This document shows positions 1-7,326 of a stretch of DNA of 24,672 nt, piece after piece (positions within the stretch are counted from its first letter, which is position 1; each line of letters opens with the position of its first letter). The notes under the pieces were generated by a model. The model ran no database searches and was not told the DNA's origin. It saw only the letters and a program-made list of their open reading frames with translations. Source of the stretch: Lachnoclostridium sp. UBA3262. Its GTDB lineage: Bacteria; Bacillota; Clostridia; Lachnospirales; Lachnospiraceae. The DNA is taken from the NCBI GenBank assembly GCA_002362575.1, contig DEUM01000009.1:1-24672 (forward strand). The letters are read 5' to 3'. The translations under genes were made by a program, and so were the position numbers.

Positions 1-123
1 ATATTTTTCGGGGAGTGATATAAAAGGCAGGAAACCATAGGATACTCGCCGCCTTAACAGCATAAAGGATTATGAGATTATCATGGGTTCGACTTGGCAT
101 CATCGGGCGAAAGCATAAGAAGT

Positions 124-128
124 GGAGG
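124..128 (+). promoter_or_regulatory. ribosome binding site deciding spoIIIAG start
   Basis: GGAGG followed by 9 nt and TTG at 138. It is the only good Shine-Dalgarno site near the beginning of the reading frame and favours the TTG over the ATG at 72. Confidence 0.65.
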
Positions 129-137
129 TATACAGGC

Positions 138-674
138 TTGGAAGAAGTAAAAAAGGTAATTCAGAAGGCAGGGCCGTTCCGCATTGGCGCCGTTGTGCTT
201 TGTGGCATCCTGCTTCTCCTCATTTCCTGTGGGGATTCGCTGTTTGGGGCCGGAGAGGGGGGAAGTACGGTTTCCCCATCGGCAACGCCTGCCGCAGAGG
301 AAAGAGAAACTTCCGGACAGTACAAAGAGAGGATGGAGAATGAGCTGGCGGAGCTTTTAAAGAAAGTTGAGGGGGTAGAGAATGTTCAGGTTATGCTGAC
401 ATTAAAGGCGTCGAACGAAAAGGTGACTCTGAAAGACAATACAAACAGAGGAAACGGCAGTGAGGAGGAAACGGTTTTGATTGAGGACAGTGACAGAAAT
501 TCATCCCCCTATGTGATTCAGGAAAAGGAGCCGGAGATAGAAGGCGTTGTAGTTGTGTGCAGGGGAGGAGATGATTCTGTTATAAAAAGAGAAATAACTG
601 AAGCAGTAAGTGCATTATTTCAAATTGAGAGTCATAAAATAAAAGTAATGAAAGGCAAGGAGGCAAAGGAGTGA
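138..674 (+). CDS. spoIIIAG: stage III sporulation protein SpoIIIAG
   Basis: Component of the SpoIIIA-SpoIIQ channel that links mother cell and forespore during engulfment; SpoIIIAG forms a large ring in the intermembrane space (known for the family). The sequence shows a short N-terminus, one membrane segment at about residues 14-31, a low-complexity linker, and a C-terminal ring-building (RBM/YscJ-FliF-like) region. Diagnostic pieces are EKEPEIEGVVVVCRGGDD and the following HKIKV, which match SpoIIIAG of Bacillus. I chose the TTG at 138 because GGAGG at 124-128 sits 9 nt upstream and the resulting N-terminus runs straight into the membrane helix. The in-frame ATG at 72 would add 22 residues but has its only purine-rich site just 2 nt upstream. 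It overlaps spoIIIAH by 4 nt. 178 aa, normal for the family. Confidence 0.88.
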   Translation: MEEVKKVIQKAGPFRIGAVVLCGILLLLISCGDSLFGAGEGGSTVSPSATPAAEERETSGQYKERMENELAELLKKVEGVENVQVMLTLKASNEKVTLKDNTNRGNGSEEETVLIEDSDRNSSPYVIQEKEPEIEGVVVVCRGGDDSVIKREITEAVSALFQIESHKIKVMKGKEAKE

Positions 675-1348
675 AGAAGCTTTTGCGCAAAAATCAGATT
701 ATTATTACGGCACTTGTAGTCATGGTAGCGGTGGCCGGATACCTGAGTATGACCGGAAAGGATGAACTTAGCATGACGGCGAATAACGACTCTGTGACGG
801 ATAAGGAGGTTGCCGACATTTCCGATGAAGATATTGTGCTGGATGAGGACGAATCAGTCAGTACGGCATCGGTATCGGCAGTGGAAACGAAGGAAAAGAA
901 GTCCGTGGAGACATCGGCTAAGGAGGATTCGAAGGACACCGCCTCCAAGGAAAATGCAGGGGAAGCGGTGCTCGTGAGCAATTCGGTATCAAAAAATTAT
1001 TTTGAGGAAGCCAAGTTGTCAAGAGAGCAGACAAGGGCAAAGAACAAAGAAACCCTGACGGATTTAGTAAATAACAAAAATGCAAGCAACAGTCAGAAAG
1101 ACAAAGCAATGAATGAGATTGTAAAGATGACGGCGATTAACGAAAAGGAAACGGCGACAGAAAACCTGTTATCAGCAAAGGGATTTCCAGAGGCAGTTGT
1201 CACGATTGTGGAGGACAGCGTGGACGTCATTGTAAACGCAGAAAACCTGACGGAACAGCAGATTGCACAGATTGAGGACGTCGTAAAGAGAAAGACGGAG
1301 TGCAGCCCCGATAAAATTGTTATTTCTCCTGTTGGCAAAAACAAATAA
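671..1348 (+). CDS. spoIIIAH: stage III sporulation protein SpoIIIAH
   Basis: Mother-cell partner of SpoIIQ in the sporulation channel; its extracellular ring-building domain resembles YscJ/FliF (family knowledge). The protein has a cytoplasmic basic start, a membrane helix at about residues 9-26, a long acidic Ser/Lys/Glu-rich linker (to about 110) and a C-terminal domain with FEEAKLSREQTRAKNKETL and AKGFPEAVVTIVEDSVDVIV, both typical of SpoIIIAH. GTG start at 671 overlaps the spoIIIAG stop (GTGA), with AAGGAGG 7 nt upstream, so translation is probably coupled. 225 aa, close to the Bacillus protein. It would be expressed from the spoIIIA promoter upstream of the window, which is SigE-dependent in Bacillus. 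Its 3' end contains the promoter of the next operon. Confidence 0.93.
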   Translation: MKKLLRKNQIIITALVVMVAVAGYLSMTGKDELSMTANNDSVTDKEVADISDEDIVLDEDESVSTASVSAVETKEKKSVETSAKEDSKDTASKENAGEAVLVSNSVSKNYFEEAKLSREQTRAKNKETLTDLVNNKNASNSQKDKAMNEIVKMTAINEKETATENLLSAKGFPEAVVTIVEDSVDVIVNAENLTEQQIAQIEDVVKRKTECSPDKIVISPVGKNK

Positions 1349-1360
1349 ATCTGATATAAT
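1332..1360 (+). promoter_or_regulatory. SigA-type promoter for asp23-nusB operon
   Basis: TTGGCA (1332-1337), a 17-nt spacer and TATAAT (1355-1360) with an extended -10 TG (1352-1353). One mismatch to consensus in total. The -35 box lies inside the last codons of spoIIIAH; predicted transcription start is near 1367. It separates the housekeeping operon from sporulation-specific spoIIIA transcription. Confidence 0.8.
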
Positions 1361-1374
1361 GGTGGAATAATAAC

Positions 1375-1396
1375 CATATGAAATAGGTTTCATATG
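1375..1396 (+). repeat. 9-bp inverted repeat in the asp23 leader
   Basis: CATATGAAA (1375-1383), loop TAGG, TTTCATATG (1388-1396): perfect arms. It begins about 8 nt after the predicted transcription start and ends 3 nt before the GGAGG site of asp23. It could be an operator or a 5' mRNA-stabilising hairpin; there is no T-tract, so it is not a terminator. Confidence 0.75.
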
Positions 1397-1415
1397 AACA
1401 GGAGGTACCAAAGTT

Positions 1416-1790
1416 ATGACTGAGATGAGTCGTGATACGTTGGAAAATCATTCCGGTATCGGAGAAGTGCAGATTGCAAATGAAGTTGTCTCTACCATTG
1501 CAGGGATTTCTGCTGCGGAGGTAGAAGGTGTCGATTCCATGGCAGGCGGCTTTACAAATGAGCTGGTTGGCAGATTTGGCGTAAAGAATCTGTCTAAGGG
1601 GGTTAAGGTAGAAGTGCAGGATGATACCGCTACCGTTGATCTGGCGATAAATATGAAGTATGGATATAATATTCCAAAGGCCTGCAAGCAGGTTCAGGAA
1701 AAGGTGGCACAGGCAATCAATTCAATGACCGGTCTTGTCGTTGACAAGGTAAATGTACGCATTGCCGGCGTCAGTTTAGAGCAGGAATAA
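1416..1790 (+). CDS. Asp23/Gls24 family protein (YqhY-like)
   Basis: Asp23/Gls24 (DUF322) proteins are small cytoplasmic or membrane-associated proteins linked to cell-envelope homeostasis; the Bacillus homologue in this chromosomal position is YqhY, which affects acetyl-CoA carboxylase. The sequence shows the family core: GEVQIANEVVSTIAGISAAE near the start, then GVDSMAGG, GVKVEVQDDTATVDLAINMKYG and a closing VDKVNVRIAGV. No signal peptide or membrane helix. ATG at 1416 follows GGAGG at 1401-1405. In Bacillus accB and accC lie just upstream; here spoIIIAH is the direct neighbour. First gene of the operon driven by the promoter at 1332-1360. 124 aa. Precise role is not known from sequence. 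Confidence 0.92.
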   Translation: MTEMSRDTLENHSGIGEVQIANEVVSTIAGISAAEVEGVDSMAGGFTNELVGRFGVKNLSKGVKVEVQDDTATVDLAINMKYGYNIPKACKQVQEKVAQAINSMTGLVVDKVNVRIAGVSLEQE

Positions 1791-1832
1791 GAAACAACCG
1801 GGCAACCCTTATAAGTGTATGAGGGTTGTTTC
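1791..1832 (+). promoter_or_regulatory. mutually exclusive hairpins between asp23 and nusB
   Basis: CAACCCTTATA (1803-1813) pairs with TATGAGGGTTG (1818-1828) over 11 bp with one G-U and an AGTG loop, followed only by a short TTT. GAAACAACC (1791-1799) is exactly complementary to GGTTGTTTC (1824-1832) and would disrupt that stem. The layout resembles an attenuator or RNA-processing site between the two genes. The T-tract is weak, so a terminator role is uncertain. Confidence 0.5.
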
Positions 1833-1840
1833 GTGTTGTT

Positions 1841-1846
1841 AGGAGG
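1841..1846 (+). promoter_or_regulatory. ribosome binding site deciding nusB start
   Basis: AGGAGG, 4 nt before ATG 1851. An in-frame ATG at 1815 lies within the hairpin and has no comparable site, so the shorter protein is preferred. Confidence 0.75.
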
Positions 1847-1850
1847 AAGT

Positions 1851-2249
1851 ATGACACGACATGAAATAAGAGAATGTATATTCTATCTGATGTTCCAGAA
1901 TGACTTTTATGCGGCAGAGGAATTTGAAGAACAGAGGGATAATTTTCTGGGAGAGAAATCCATACCCGAGAAAGACAGGGACGAAATTTTACAAAAGCTG
2001 GAACGAATGATTGCGAAGCTGCCGGAGATTGATAAAAAGATTTCTGCACATTCGAAAGGGTGGAAGCTTGACCGTATCGCGAAAGCAGAGCTGGCGATAC
2101 TGCGTCTCGCTGTCTATGAAGCAGTATATGATGACGAAGTACCAGTCGGAGTAGCCGTGAACGAAGCAGTAGAACTGGCAAAGACATATGGTGAAGACAA
2201 CGGTGCTTCTTTTGTGAATGGAATATTAGGAAAGATAGTAAATGAATAG
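1851..2249 (+). CDS. nusB: transcription antitermination factor NusB
   Basis: NusB binds boxA RNA with NusE (S10) and supports antitermination of rRNA operons. The all-helical fold is recognisable: MTRHEIRECIFYLMFQ at the start (family pattern 'R..ar..a.q.lyq'), a central acidic linker and the C-terminal signature WKLDRIAKAELAILRLAVYE followed by VAVNEAVELAKTYGED and FVNGILGKI. 132 aa with the chosen ATG at 1851, typical length. Starting at 1815 would add 12 residues that lie in the intergenic hairpin. The end overlaps xseA by 8 nt. Confidence 0.95.
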   Translation: MTRHEIRECIFYLMFQNDFYAAEEFEEQRDNFLGEKSIPEKDRDEILQKLERMIAKLPEIDKKISAHSKGWKLDRIAKAELAILRLAVYEAVYDDEVPVGVAVNEAVELAKTYGEDNGASFVNGILGKIVNE

Positions 2250-3495
2250 AGGAAAAGTGTACACGGTTTCATCGGTCAATGAATATATCAAAAATATGTT
2301 TTCCCGTGAATATGTCCTGTCAGTTATATTTGTCAAGGGGGAGGTTTCCAACTGCAAATATCACAGCTCCGGGCATATTTATTTTACGATTAAGGATGCC
2401 TCGTCCCAGCTTGCCTGCGTGATGTTCCGTGGCGACAGAAAGGGGCTTGATTTTAAGCTGGAGAACGGGCAGGAGATTATCGTTGGCGGTTCTGTCAGCG
2501 TGTATGAGAGGGATGGAAAATACCAGCTCTACGCGAAAAAGATTGTTCTGGCAGGGGACGGGATTTTGTCCGAGAAGTATGAAAAATTGAAGGAAAAACT
2601 TCAGGCGGCAGGATATTTTGACGAGGAGCGGAAGCTTCCGCTGCCAAAGTATGTAAAGCGTATCGGTATCGTCACGGCAAAGACCGGAGCGGCGATTCAG
2701 GATATGATAAATATTTGTACGAGGCGCAATCCATATGTGCAGCTTTTCCTCTATCCGGCGAAGGTGCAGGGCGAGGGAGCTGCCGAAACGATTGTCCGTG
2801 GAATACAGACGCTGGACGAGAAAAATGTGGACGTCATTATAATCGGGCGCGGCGGTGGCTCGATAGAAGATTTGTGGGCATTTAATGAGGAGATAGTGGC
2901 AGATGCTATCTTTTTCTGCCGGACGCCCCTGATTTCTGCGGTCGGACACGAAACGGATTTTACCATCGCAGACTTTGTTGCAGATCTCCGCGCACCGACT
3001 CCTTCTGCGGCCGCTGAGCTGGCAGTATATGATGTGAGACAAGCTCTGATGGAGCTGTATGAATATAAGGACAGGCTGGCGCGGAATATATTACAGAGGA
3101 CAGAGGCTTTTCGAGAGCGTCTTGAACATGTGGAAGACCGGATAAAATATTTAAACCCTCAGAATCAGGTATTGCAAAAGAGGCAGTATCTGATGGATAT
3201 GGAAGAAAAACTGATATTGTATATGAAACAGGTGCAAAAGGATAAAATGCATGCGCTGGCGGTACTTGCCACGAGGCTTGACAGTGTGAGCCCGCTAAAG
3301 AGGTTAAAGAATGGGTATGCCTATGTGTCGGATGAGAAGGGAAACAGTATGGATTCGGTAGACAGACTGAATGTAAACGACCGTATTCTCGTAACATTTG
3401 CTGACGGAACTGCGACAGCGGCGGTTGAGGAAATCAAAAAGCATCCGGCGGTAACAGAAACAGGGCAGGAAGAAACAGACGGTCAGAAAGGATAG
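2242..3495 (+). CDS. xseA: exodeoxyribonuclease VII large subunit
   Basis: Catalytic subunit of exonuclease VII, which degrades single-stranded DNA from both ends into oligonucleotides; works with several XseB subunits. Domains: N-terminal OB-fold (residues about 5-100, with VSNCKYHSSGHIYFTIKD), catalytic core from about 120 with GRGGGS at 202-207, AVGHETDFTIAD at 233-244 and LRAPTPSAAAELA, then a long coiled coil (about 260-340) and a small C-terminal domain with LKNGYAYV. 417 aa, normal. ATG at 2242 overlaps the end of nusB by 8 nt; xseB follows after 9 nt. All expected landmark motifs are intact. Confidence 0.97.
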   Translation: MNRGKVYTVSSVNEYIKNMFSREYVLSVIFVKGEVSNCKYHSSGHIYFTIKDASSQLACVMFRGDRKGLDFKLENGQEIIVGGSVSVYERDGKYQLYAKKIVLAGDGILSEKYEKLKEKLQAAGYFDEERKLPLPKYVKRIGIVTAKTGAAIQDMINICTRRNPYVQLFLYPAKVQGEGAAETIVRGIQTLDEKNVDVIIIGRGGGSIEDLWAFNEEIVADAIFFCRTPLISAVGHETDFTIADFVADLRAPTPSAAAELAVYDVRQALMELYEYKDRLARNILQRTEAFRERLEHVEDRIKYLNPQNQVLQKRQYLMDMEEKLILYMKQVQKDKMHALAVLATRLDSVSPLKRLKNGYAYVSDEKGNSMDSVDRLNVNDRILVTFADGTATAAVEEIKKHPAVTETGQEETDGQKG

Positions 3496-3504
3496 AGAAA
3501 GAGT

Positions 3505-3699
3505 ATGGAATTAGAAGAAATCATGGAGAAGCTTGACGATACCGTAAACCGGATGGAAAATGAAAAGCTGACGCTGGAGCAGTCGTATCAATGTTTTTCC
3601 GAGGGGATGAAGCTGGTTCAGGAGGGAAACCGTGCCATAGACCGGGTAGAAAAGAAGATACAGATTTTGATGGAAGATGAAGGTGAAGCGGTTGATTAG
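3505..3699 (+). CDS. xseB: exodeoxyribonuclease VII small subunit
   Basis: Small helical subunit that binds the coiled coil of XseA. The 64-residue protein has the expected two-helix pattern: LEEIMEKLDDTVNRMENEKL, then LEQSYQCFSEGMKLVQEGN and a C-terminal helix. ATG at 3505 follows an AAAGGA at 3487-3492 and lies 9 nt after xseA, so the two subunits are made from one message. Its last 23 nt overlap the start of ispA. Confidence 0.95.
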   Translation: MELEEIMEKLDDTVNRMENEKLTLEQSYQCFSEGMKLVQEGNRAIDRVEKKIQILMEDEGEAVD

Positions 3700-4591
3700 A
3701 GAACAGATGGAGCAGAAGGTAAAGGACGCAGAGCAGGGATTCCGCAATTATATGCCTGCAGAAACCGGATATCAGAGAACGGTTCTAGAGGCAATGAACT
3801 ACAGCCTCACGGCTGGGGGAAAGAGGCTGCGGCCGATTTTTATGAATGAAATGTACCGGCTTTTTGGCGGAGAGGATGAAGCGGTAATTCGTCCCTTTAT
3901 GATGGCGATGGAGATGGTTCATACATACTCCCTCGTGCATGACGACTTGCCGGCGATGGATAATGACGATTACCGCCGTGGAAAGCTGACGACGCATAAA
4001 AAGTATGGAGAAGATATGGGAATCCTGACCGGAGATGCGCTCTTAAACTTCGCTTTTGAAACGGCGTTCAAGGCATTTGACAGCCGGACTCCTGCGGAGC
4101 GCATAGGCAGGGCATTGCAGGTTCTGGGGCAGAAGGCAGGAATTTATGGTATGATAGGGGGACAGGTTGTCGATGTGGAAAAGAACGGACAATTTGTAGA
4201 TGAAGATACGTTGTATTTTGTCTATAAAACGAAAACAGCCGCGTTGGTGGAAGCGAGCCTGATGATTGGCGCTGTGCTGGCAGGGGCAGGGGAAGAAGAA
4301 ATCCAGCTGGCAGAGCAGATTGGGACAAATATTGGAATTGCCTTTCAGATTCAGGATGATATACTGGATGTCACGGGACAGGAGGAGGTAATCGGCAAGC
4401 CGCTCCACAGTGACGAAAAAAATGAGAAATCAACCTTTGTGGCGATACATGGGTTAGAGAAAAGCCGCACTAAGGTAAAAGAATATACGGACAAGGGATT
4501 ACAGCTGTTAGACTCGCTGACTGCCAAAGACCGGGAGGCACAGCAGTTTTTACGTGAGTTAATGCTGTCTCTTGTGGGCAGAGAAAAATAA
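3677..4591 (+). CDS. ispA: farnesyl diphosphate synthase / polyprenyl synthetase
   Basis: Trans-isoprenyl diphosphate synthase that condenses IPP with DMAPP/GPP, giving farnesyl (possibly geranylgeranyl) diphosphate for undecaprenyl carriers and quinones. GKRLRP at 48-53, the first Asp-rich motif DDLPAMD at 89-95 and the second DDILD at 227-231 are all present. The residue five before the first motif is Tyr84 (HTYSLVHDD), as in FPP synthases of the bacterial IspA type. 304 aa. The ATG at 3677 lies inside xseB; TTG 3692 or ATG 3707 are possible later starts that would trim only the variable N-terminus. It is followed 13 nt later by dxs, putting early and middle isoprenoid steps in one operon. 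Confidence 0.95.
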   Translation: MKVKRLIREQMEQKVKDAEQGFRNYMPAETGYQRTVLEAMNYSLTAGGKRLRPIFMNEMYRLFGGEDEAVIRPFMMAMEMVHTYSLVHDDLPAMDNDDYRRGKLTTHKKYGEDMGILTGDALLNFAFETAFKAFDSRTPAERIGRALQVLGQKAGIYGMIGGQVVDVEKNGQFVDEDTLYFVYKTKTAALVEASLMIGAVLAGAGEEEIQLAEQIGTNIGIAFQIQDDILDVTGQEEVIGKPLHSDEKNEKSTFVAIHGLEKSRTKVKEYTDKGLQLLDSLTAKDREAQQFLRELMLSLVGREK

Positions 4592-4592
4592 A

Positions 4593-4597
4593 GAGGA
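4593..4597 (+). promoter_or_regulatory. ribosome binding site deciding dxs start
   Basis: GAGGA, 7 nt before GTG 4605, directly after the ispA stop. It supports GTG 4605 over the in-frame TTG 4572, which lies inside ispA without a comparable site. Confidence 0.65.
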
Positions 4598-4604
4598 TAA
4601 GATT

Positions 4605-6488
4605 GTGGGAAAGATATTAAATCAGATCATAAAGGAAAATGATATAAAAAATATCTCGCCGGAAGATTACCGGAAGTTAGCAAAGGAAATCCGTATCAAG
4701 CTGGTTCAGAGCATCAGCCATACAGGGGGGCATCTGGCGTCGAATCTCGGTGCAGTGGAGCTGACGATGGCACTTCATCTGTATCTGGATTTTCCGAAGG
4801 ATAAGCTGGTCTGGGATGTAGGGCATCAGTCGTATGTTCACAAGCTTTTGACGGGCAGGGGGGATGTGTTCAGTACCCTGCGGTGTATGGGGGGACTGAG
4901 CGGTTTTCCAAAAGTCAAAGAGAATCCGAGCGATACATTTGATACCGGGCACAGTTCAACATCGGTTTCGGTTGCCATGGGTTTGGCAAAGGCGAGGGAT
5001 TTAAACGGGACAGATGAAAAAGTGTTTGCTGTAATCGGAGATGGCGCGCTTACCGGCGGAATGGCATTTGAGGCATTGAATAATGCCCAGACATTAAAGA
5101 CAAATATGGTTATCGTGCTAAATGACAATGAAATGTCGATTGCTCCAAACGTAGGCGGAATGTCAAATTATCTCGGGAAAATCCGTGTGAATCAGAAATA
5201 CCGGAATTTGAAAACGACGGTAGAGAAAACATTGGATAAAATTCCAAATCTCGGACAGCCGTTAGCGGGAAAAATAAAGAGGGCAAAGGATTCGATAAAG
5301 CATTTGTTCATACCGGGCATGCTTTTTGAGGATATGGGGCTGATTTATATCGGGCCGGTAGACGGACACAACATAGGAGAAATGCTGACGGCATTTCAGA
5401 CCGCAGCCTCGGTTCCTGACCAGCCGGTACTGGTTCATGTGTTGACGAAAAAGGGAAAGGGCTATAAACCGGCAGAGGAGAACCCTTCTGCTTTCCATGG
5501 GGTAGGGAAGTTTGACATACAGACAGGAGAGATAGAAGAAGGAGCGGCCGTTACTTATACAAAAATTTTTGAACAGTGGATGCTGGCAGCAGGAAGGGAG
5601 CGGGAGGACATTGTGTCTGTCTGTGCGGCAATGCCGGATGGCACGGGGGTACGAGCCTTTTCCAAGGAATTTCCGGAGCGGTTTTTTGACGTGGGAATCG
5701 CAGAGGAGCACGCCGTAACCTTTGCTGCAGGGCTGGCGGCTGGCGGTATGCGACCGGTTGTATCACTGTATTCTACCTTTTTACAGCGCGCCTACGACCA
5801 GCTTGTACACGATGTCTGTATCAATAATATGCCGGTTATACTGGCGGTAGACCGAAGCGGGATTGTCGGCAGGGATGGCGAGACGCATCAGGGGATTTTT
5901 GATATATCGTATTTGGGGACTATGCCGAATATGACGATATTGTCCCCGATGGACGGAGAGGAGCTTGTGAGTGCACTTGACTTTGCGTTGACAGAAATGG
6001 AAACGCCGGTGGCTGTCCGCTATCCGCGGGGAGAAGCCCTTCTGCCCGGAAAGAAAGGTGTGACAGACCGTGAGGAATGGGAGTATGGCAGGGCAGAGGT
6101 ACTTCAGAAAGGAAAGGATGTCCTTATACTGGCGGTCGGCAATATGGTGGAAAAGGCATTAGAGGCAGCAGGTTATTTAAAGGAGAAAGCCATTCATCCT
6201 ACGATTGTCAACATGCGTTTTGTCAAACCGTTTGATACGGAACTCGTGCTGGCGCTGGCAAAGAAGCACCGGCTGGTTGTCACGATGGAAGATAATGTAT
6301 ACAGCGGGGGTTTTTCGGAAAAGATTCAGGCATTTCTGCAGGCACAGCGTATGAATCGTGTAAAGTGTCTGGCGGTGTGCCTTCCAGATGCGTTTATTGA
6401 ACACGGTGCGCCGGAAGAATTATATGAAAAATACGGCATGGATGCAGAGTCCGTGGCGGGAAAAATAAGAGAGGTTATGGCAGGGTGA
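4605..6488 (+). CDS. dxs: 1-deoxy-D-xylulose-5-phosphate synthase
   Basis: Thiamine-diphosphate enzyme making DXP from pyruvate and glyceraldehyde 3-phosphate, the entry step of the MEP isoprenoid pathway (also feeding thiamine and pyridoxal). Transketolase-like architecture: the early SHTGGHLASNLGAVELT, DVGHQSYVHKLLTGR, the ThDP/metal motif GDGALTGGMAFEALNNA (GDG near residue 145), the central VGIAEEHAVTFAAGLA with its catalytic Glu, and DRSGIVGRDGETHQG in the pyrimidine domain. A transketolase C domain follows. 627 aa from GTG 4605, as expected for Dxs. It ends with a 4-nt overlap into tlyA. Confidence 0.97.
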   Translation: MGKILNQIIKENDIKNISPEDYRKLAKEIRIKLVQSISHTGGHLASNLGAVELTMALHLYLDFPKDKLVWDVGHQSYVHKLLTGRGDVFSTLRCMGGLSGFPKVKENPSDTFDTGHSSTSVSVAMGLAKARDLNGTDEKVFAVIGDGALTGGMAFEALNNAQTLKTNMVIVLNDNEMSIAPNVGGMSNYLGKIRVNQKYRNLKTTVEKTLDKIPNLGQPLAGKIKRAKDSIKHLFIPGMLFEDMGLIYIGPVDGHNIGEMLTAFQTAASVPDQPVLVHVLTKKGKGYKPAEENPSAFHGVGKFDIQTGEIEEGAAVTYTKIFEQWMLAAGREREDIVSVCAAMPDGTGVRAFSKEFPERFFDVGIAEEHAVTFAAGLAAGGMRPVVSLYSTFLQRAYDQLVHDVCINNMPVILAVDRSGIVGRDGETHQGIFDISYLGTMPNMTILSPMDGEELVSALDFALTEMETPVAVRYPRGEALLPGKKGVTDREEWEYGRAEVLQKGKDVLILAVGNMVEKALEAAGYLKEKAIHPTIVNMRFVKPFDTELVLALAKKHRLVVTMEDNVYSGGFSEKIQAFLQAQRMNRVKCLAVCLPDAFIEHGAPEELYEKYGMDAESVAGKIREVMAG

Positions 6489-7279
6489 AAGAGCGGTTGG
6501 ATGTGCTGCTGGTAAAGCAGGGACTGGCAGAGTCGAGAGAAAAGGCAAAGGCTGTCATTATGGCAGGAGAGGTGTTTGTCGATAACCAGCGTGAGGATAA
6601 GGCGGGACAGACTTTCCCAACCACGGCAAAAATAGAAATGCGTGGAAAGAAGATGAAGTATGTCAGCCGTGGTGGTTATAAGCTGGAGCGGGCAATGGAG
6701 GCTTTCCCCATTGTACTGAAGGACAAGGTATGTATGGATGTAGGCTCCTCGACCGGAGGATTTACGGACTGTATGTTGCAAAATGGCGCCCGGTTTGTCT
6801 ATGCGATTGATGTTGGCACAAACCAGTTGGCGTGGAAGCTCAGACAGGACGAGAGGGTAAAGTCAATGGAACGGACAAATATCCGTTATGTCGTGCCGGA
6901 GGATATCGGAGAGCCGGTGGATTTTGTTTCGGTGGATGTGGCGTTTATTTCTCTCACGAAAGTGCTGTCTCCGGTAAAGGCACTGATGAAAGAGGAGGGG
7001 CAGATTGTATGCCTGATTAAGCCGCAGTTCGAGGCGGGGCGTGAAAAGGTCGGTAAAAAGGGCGTTGTCCGGGACAAAAAGGTACATAGGGAAGTCATTG
7101 AGACCGTCATGAACCATTCGCTTTCACTTGGTTTCCATATACTGGGAATCGACCATTCGCCAATCCGGGGCCCGGAGGGAAATATCGAGTATCTTCTCTA
7201 TATGGAAAATAGTACAGTTACGGATGAGAATAAAATGGATGTTGCAGCGCTGGTAGAGCGGGCGCACGATGTGCTTTAA
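6485..7279 (+). CDS. tlyA: TlyA-family rRNA 2'-O-methyltransferase (S4 + FtsJ)
   Basis: TlyA proteins methylate cytidine 2'-OH groups in 16S and/or 23S rRNA in mycobacteria; the Bacillus homologue is YqxC, in the same place between dxs and argR. An N-terminal S4 RNA-binding domain (RLDVLLVKQGLAESREKAK, residues 4-22) is followed by an FtsJ/RrmJ-like Rossmann domain with the SAM motif DVGSSTGGFTD at 85-95, VDVAFISL and LIKPQFE. GTG at 6485 overlaps the dxs stop (GTGA), suggesting coupling. 264 aa. The methylation target in this organism cannot be read from sequence. Confidence 0.93.
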   Translation: MKERLDVLLVKQGLAESREKAKAVIMAGEVFVDNQREDKAGQTFPTTAKIEMRGKKMKYVSRGGYKLERAMEAFPIVLKDKVCMDVGSSTGGFTDCMLQNGARFVYAIDVGTNQLAWKLRQDERVKSMERTNIRYVVPEDIGEPVDFVSVDVAFISLTKVLSPVKALMKEEGQIVCLIKPQFEAGREKVGKKGVVRDKKVHREVIETVMNHSLSLGFHILGIDHSPIRGPEGNIEYLLYMENSTVTDENKMDVAALVERAHDVL

Positions 7280-7326
7280 AGGTATTTTAAACGTGGGAGA
7301 TATGTCGTTAGAAAGGCGGTATCAAA

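Noticed and set aside
1..71. End of spoIIIAF before spoIIIAG
   Set aside because: Expected from gene order, but all three plus frames stop within the first 40 nt and none is long enough to recognise; cannot be assigned.
1375..1396. Terminator of the spoIIIA operon
   Set aside because: Perfect inverted repeat but A/T-rich, without T-tract, and placed just inside the predicted asp23 transcript.
2320..3042. 240-codon open frame on the minus strand
   Set aside because: Lies fully inside xseA on the opposite strand, Cys/Arg-rich composition, no recognisable motif; a shadow frame.
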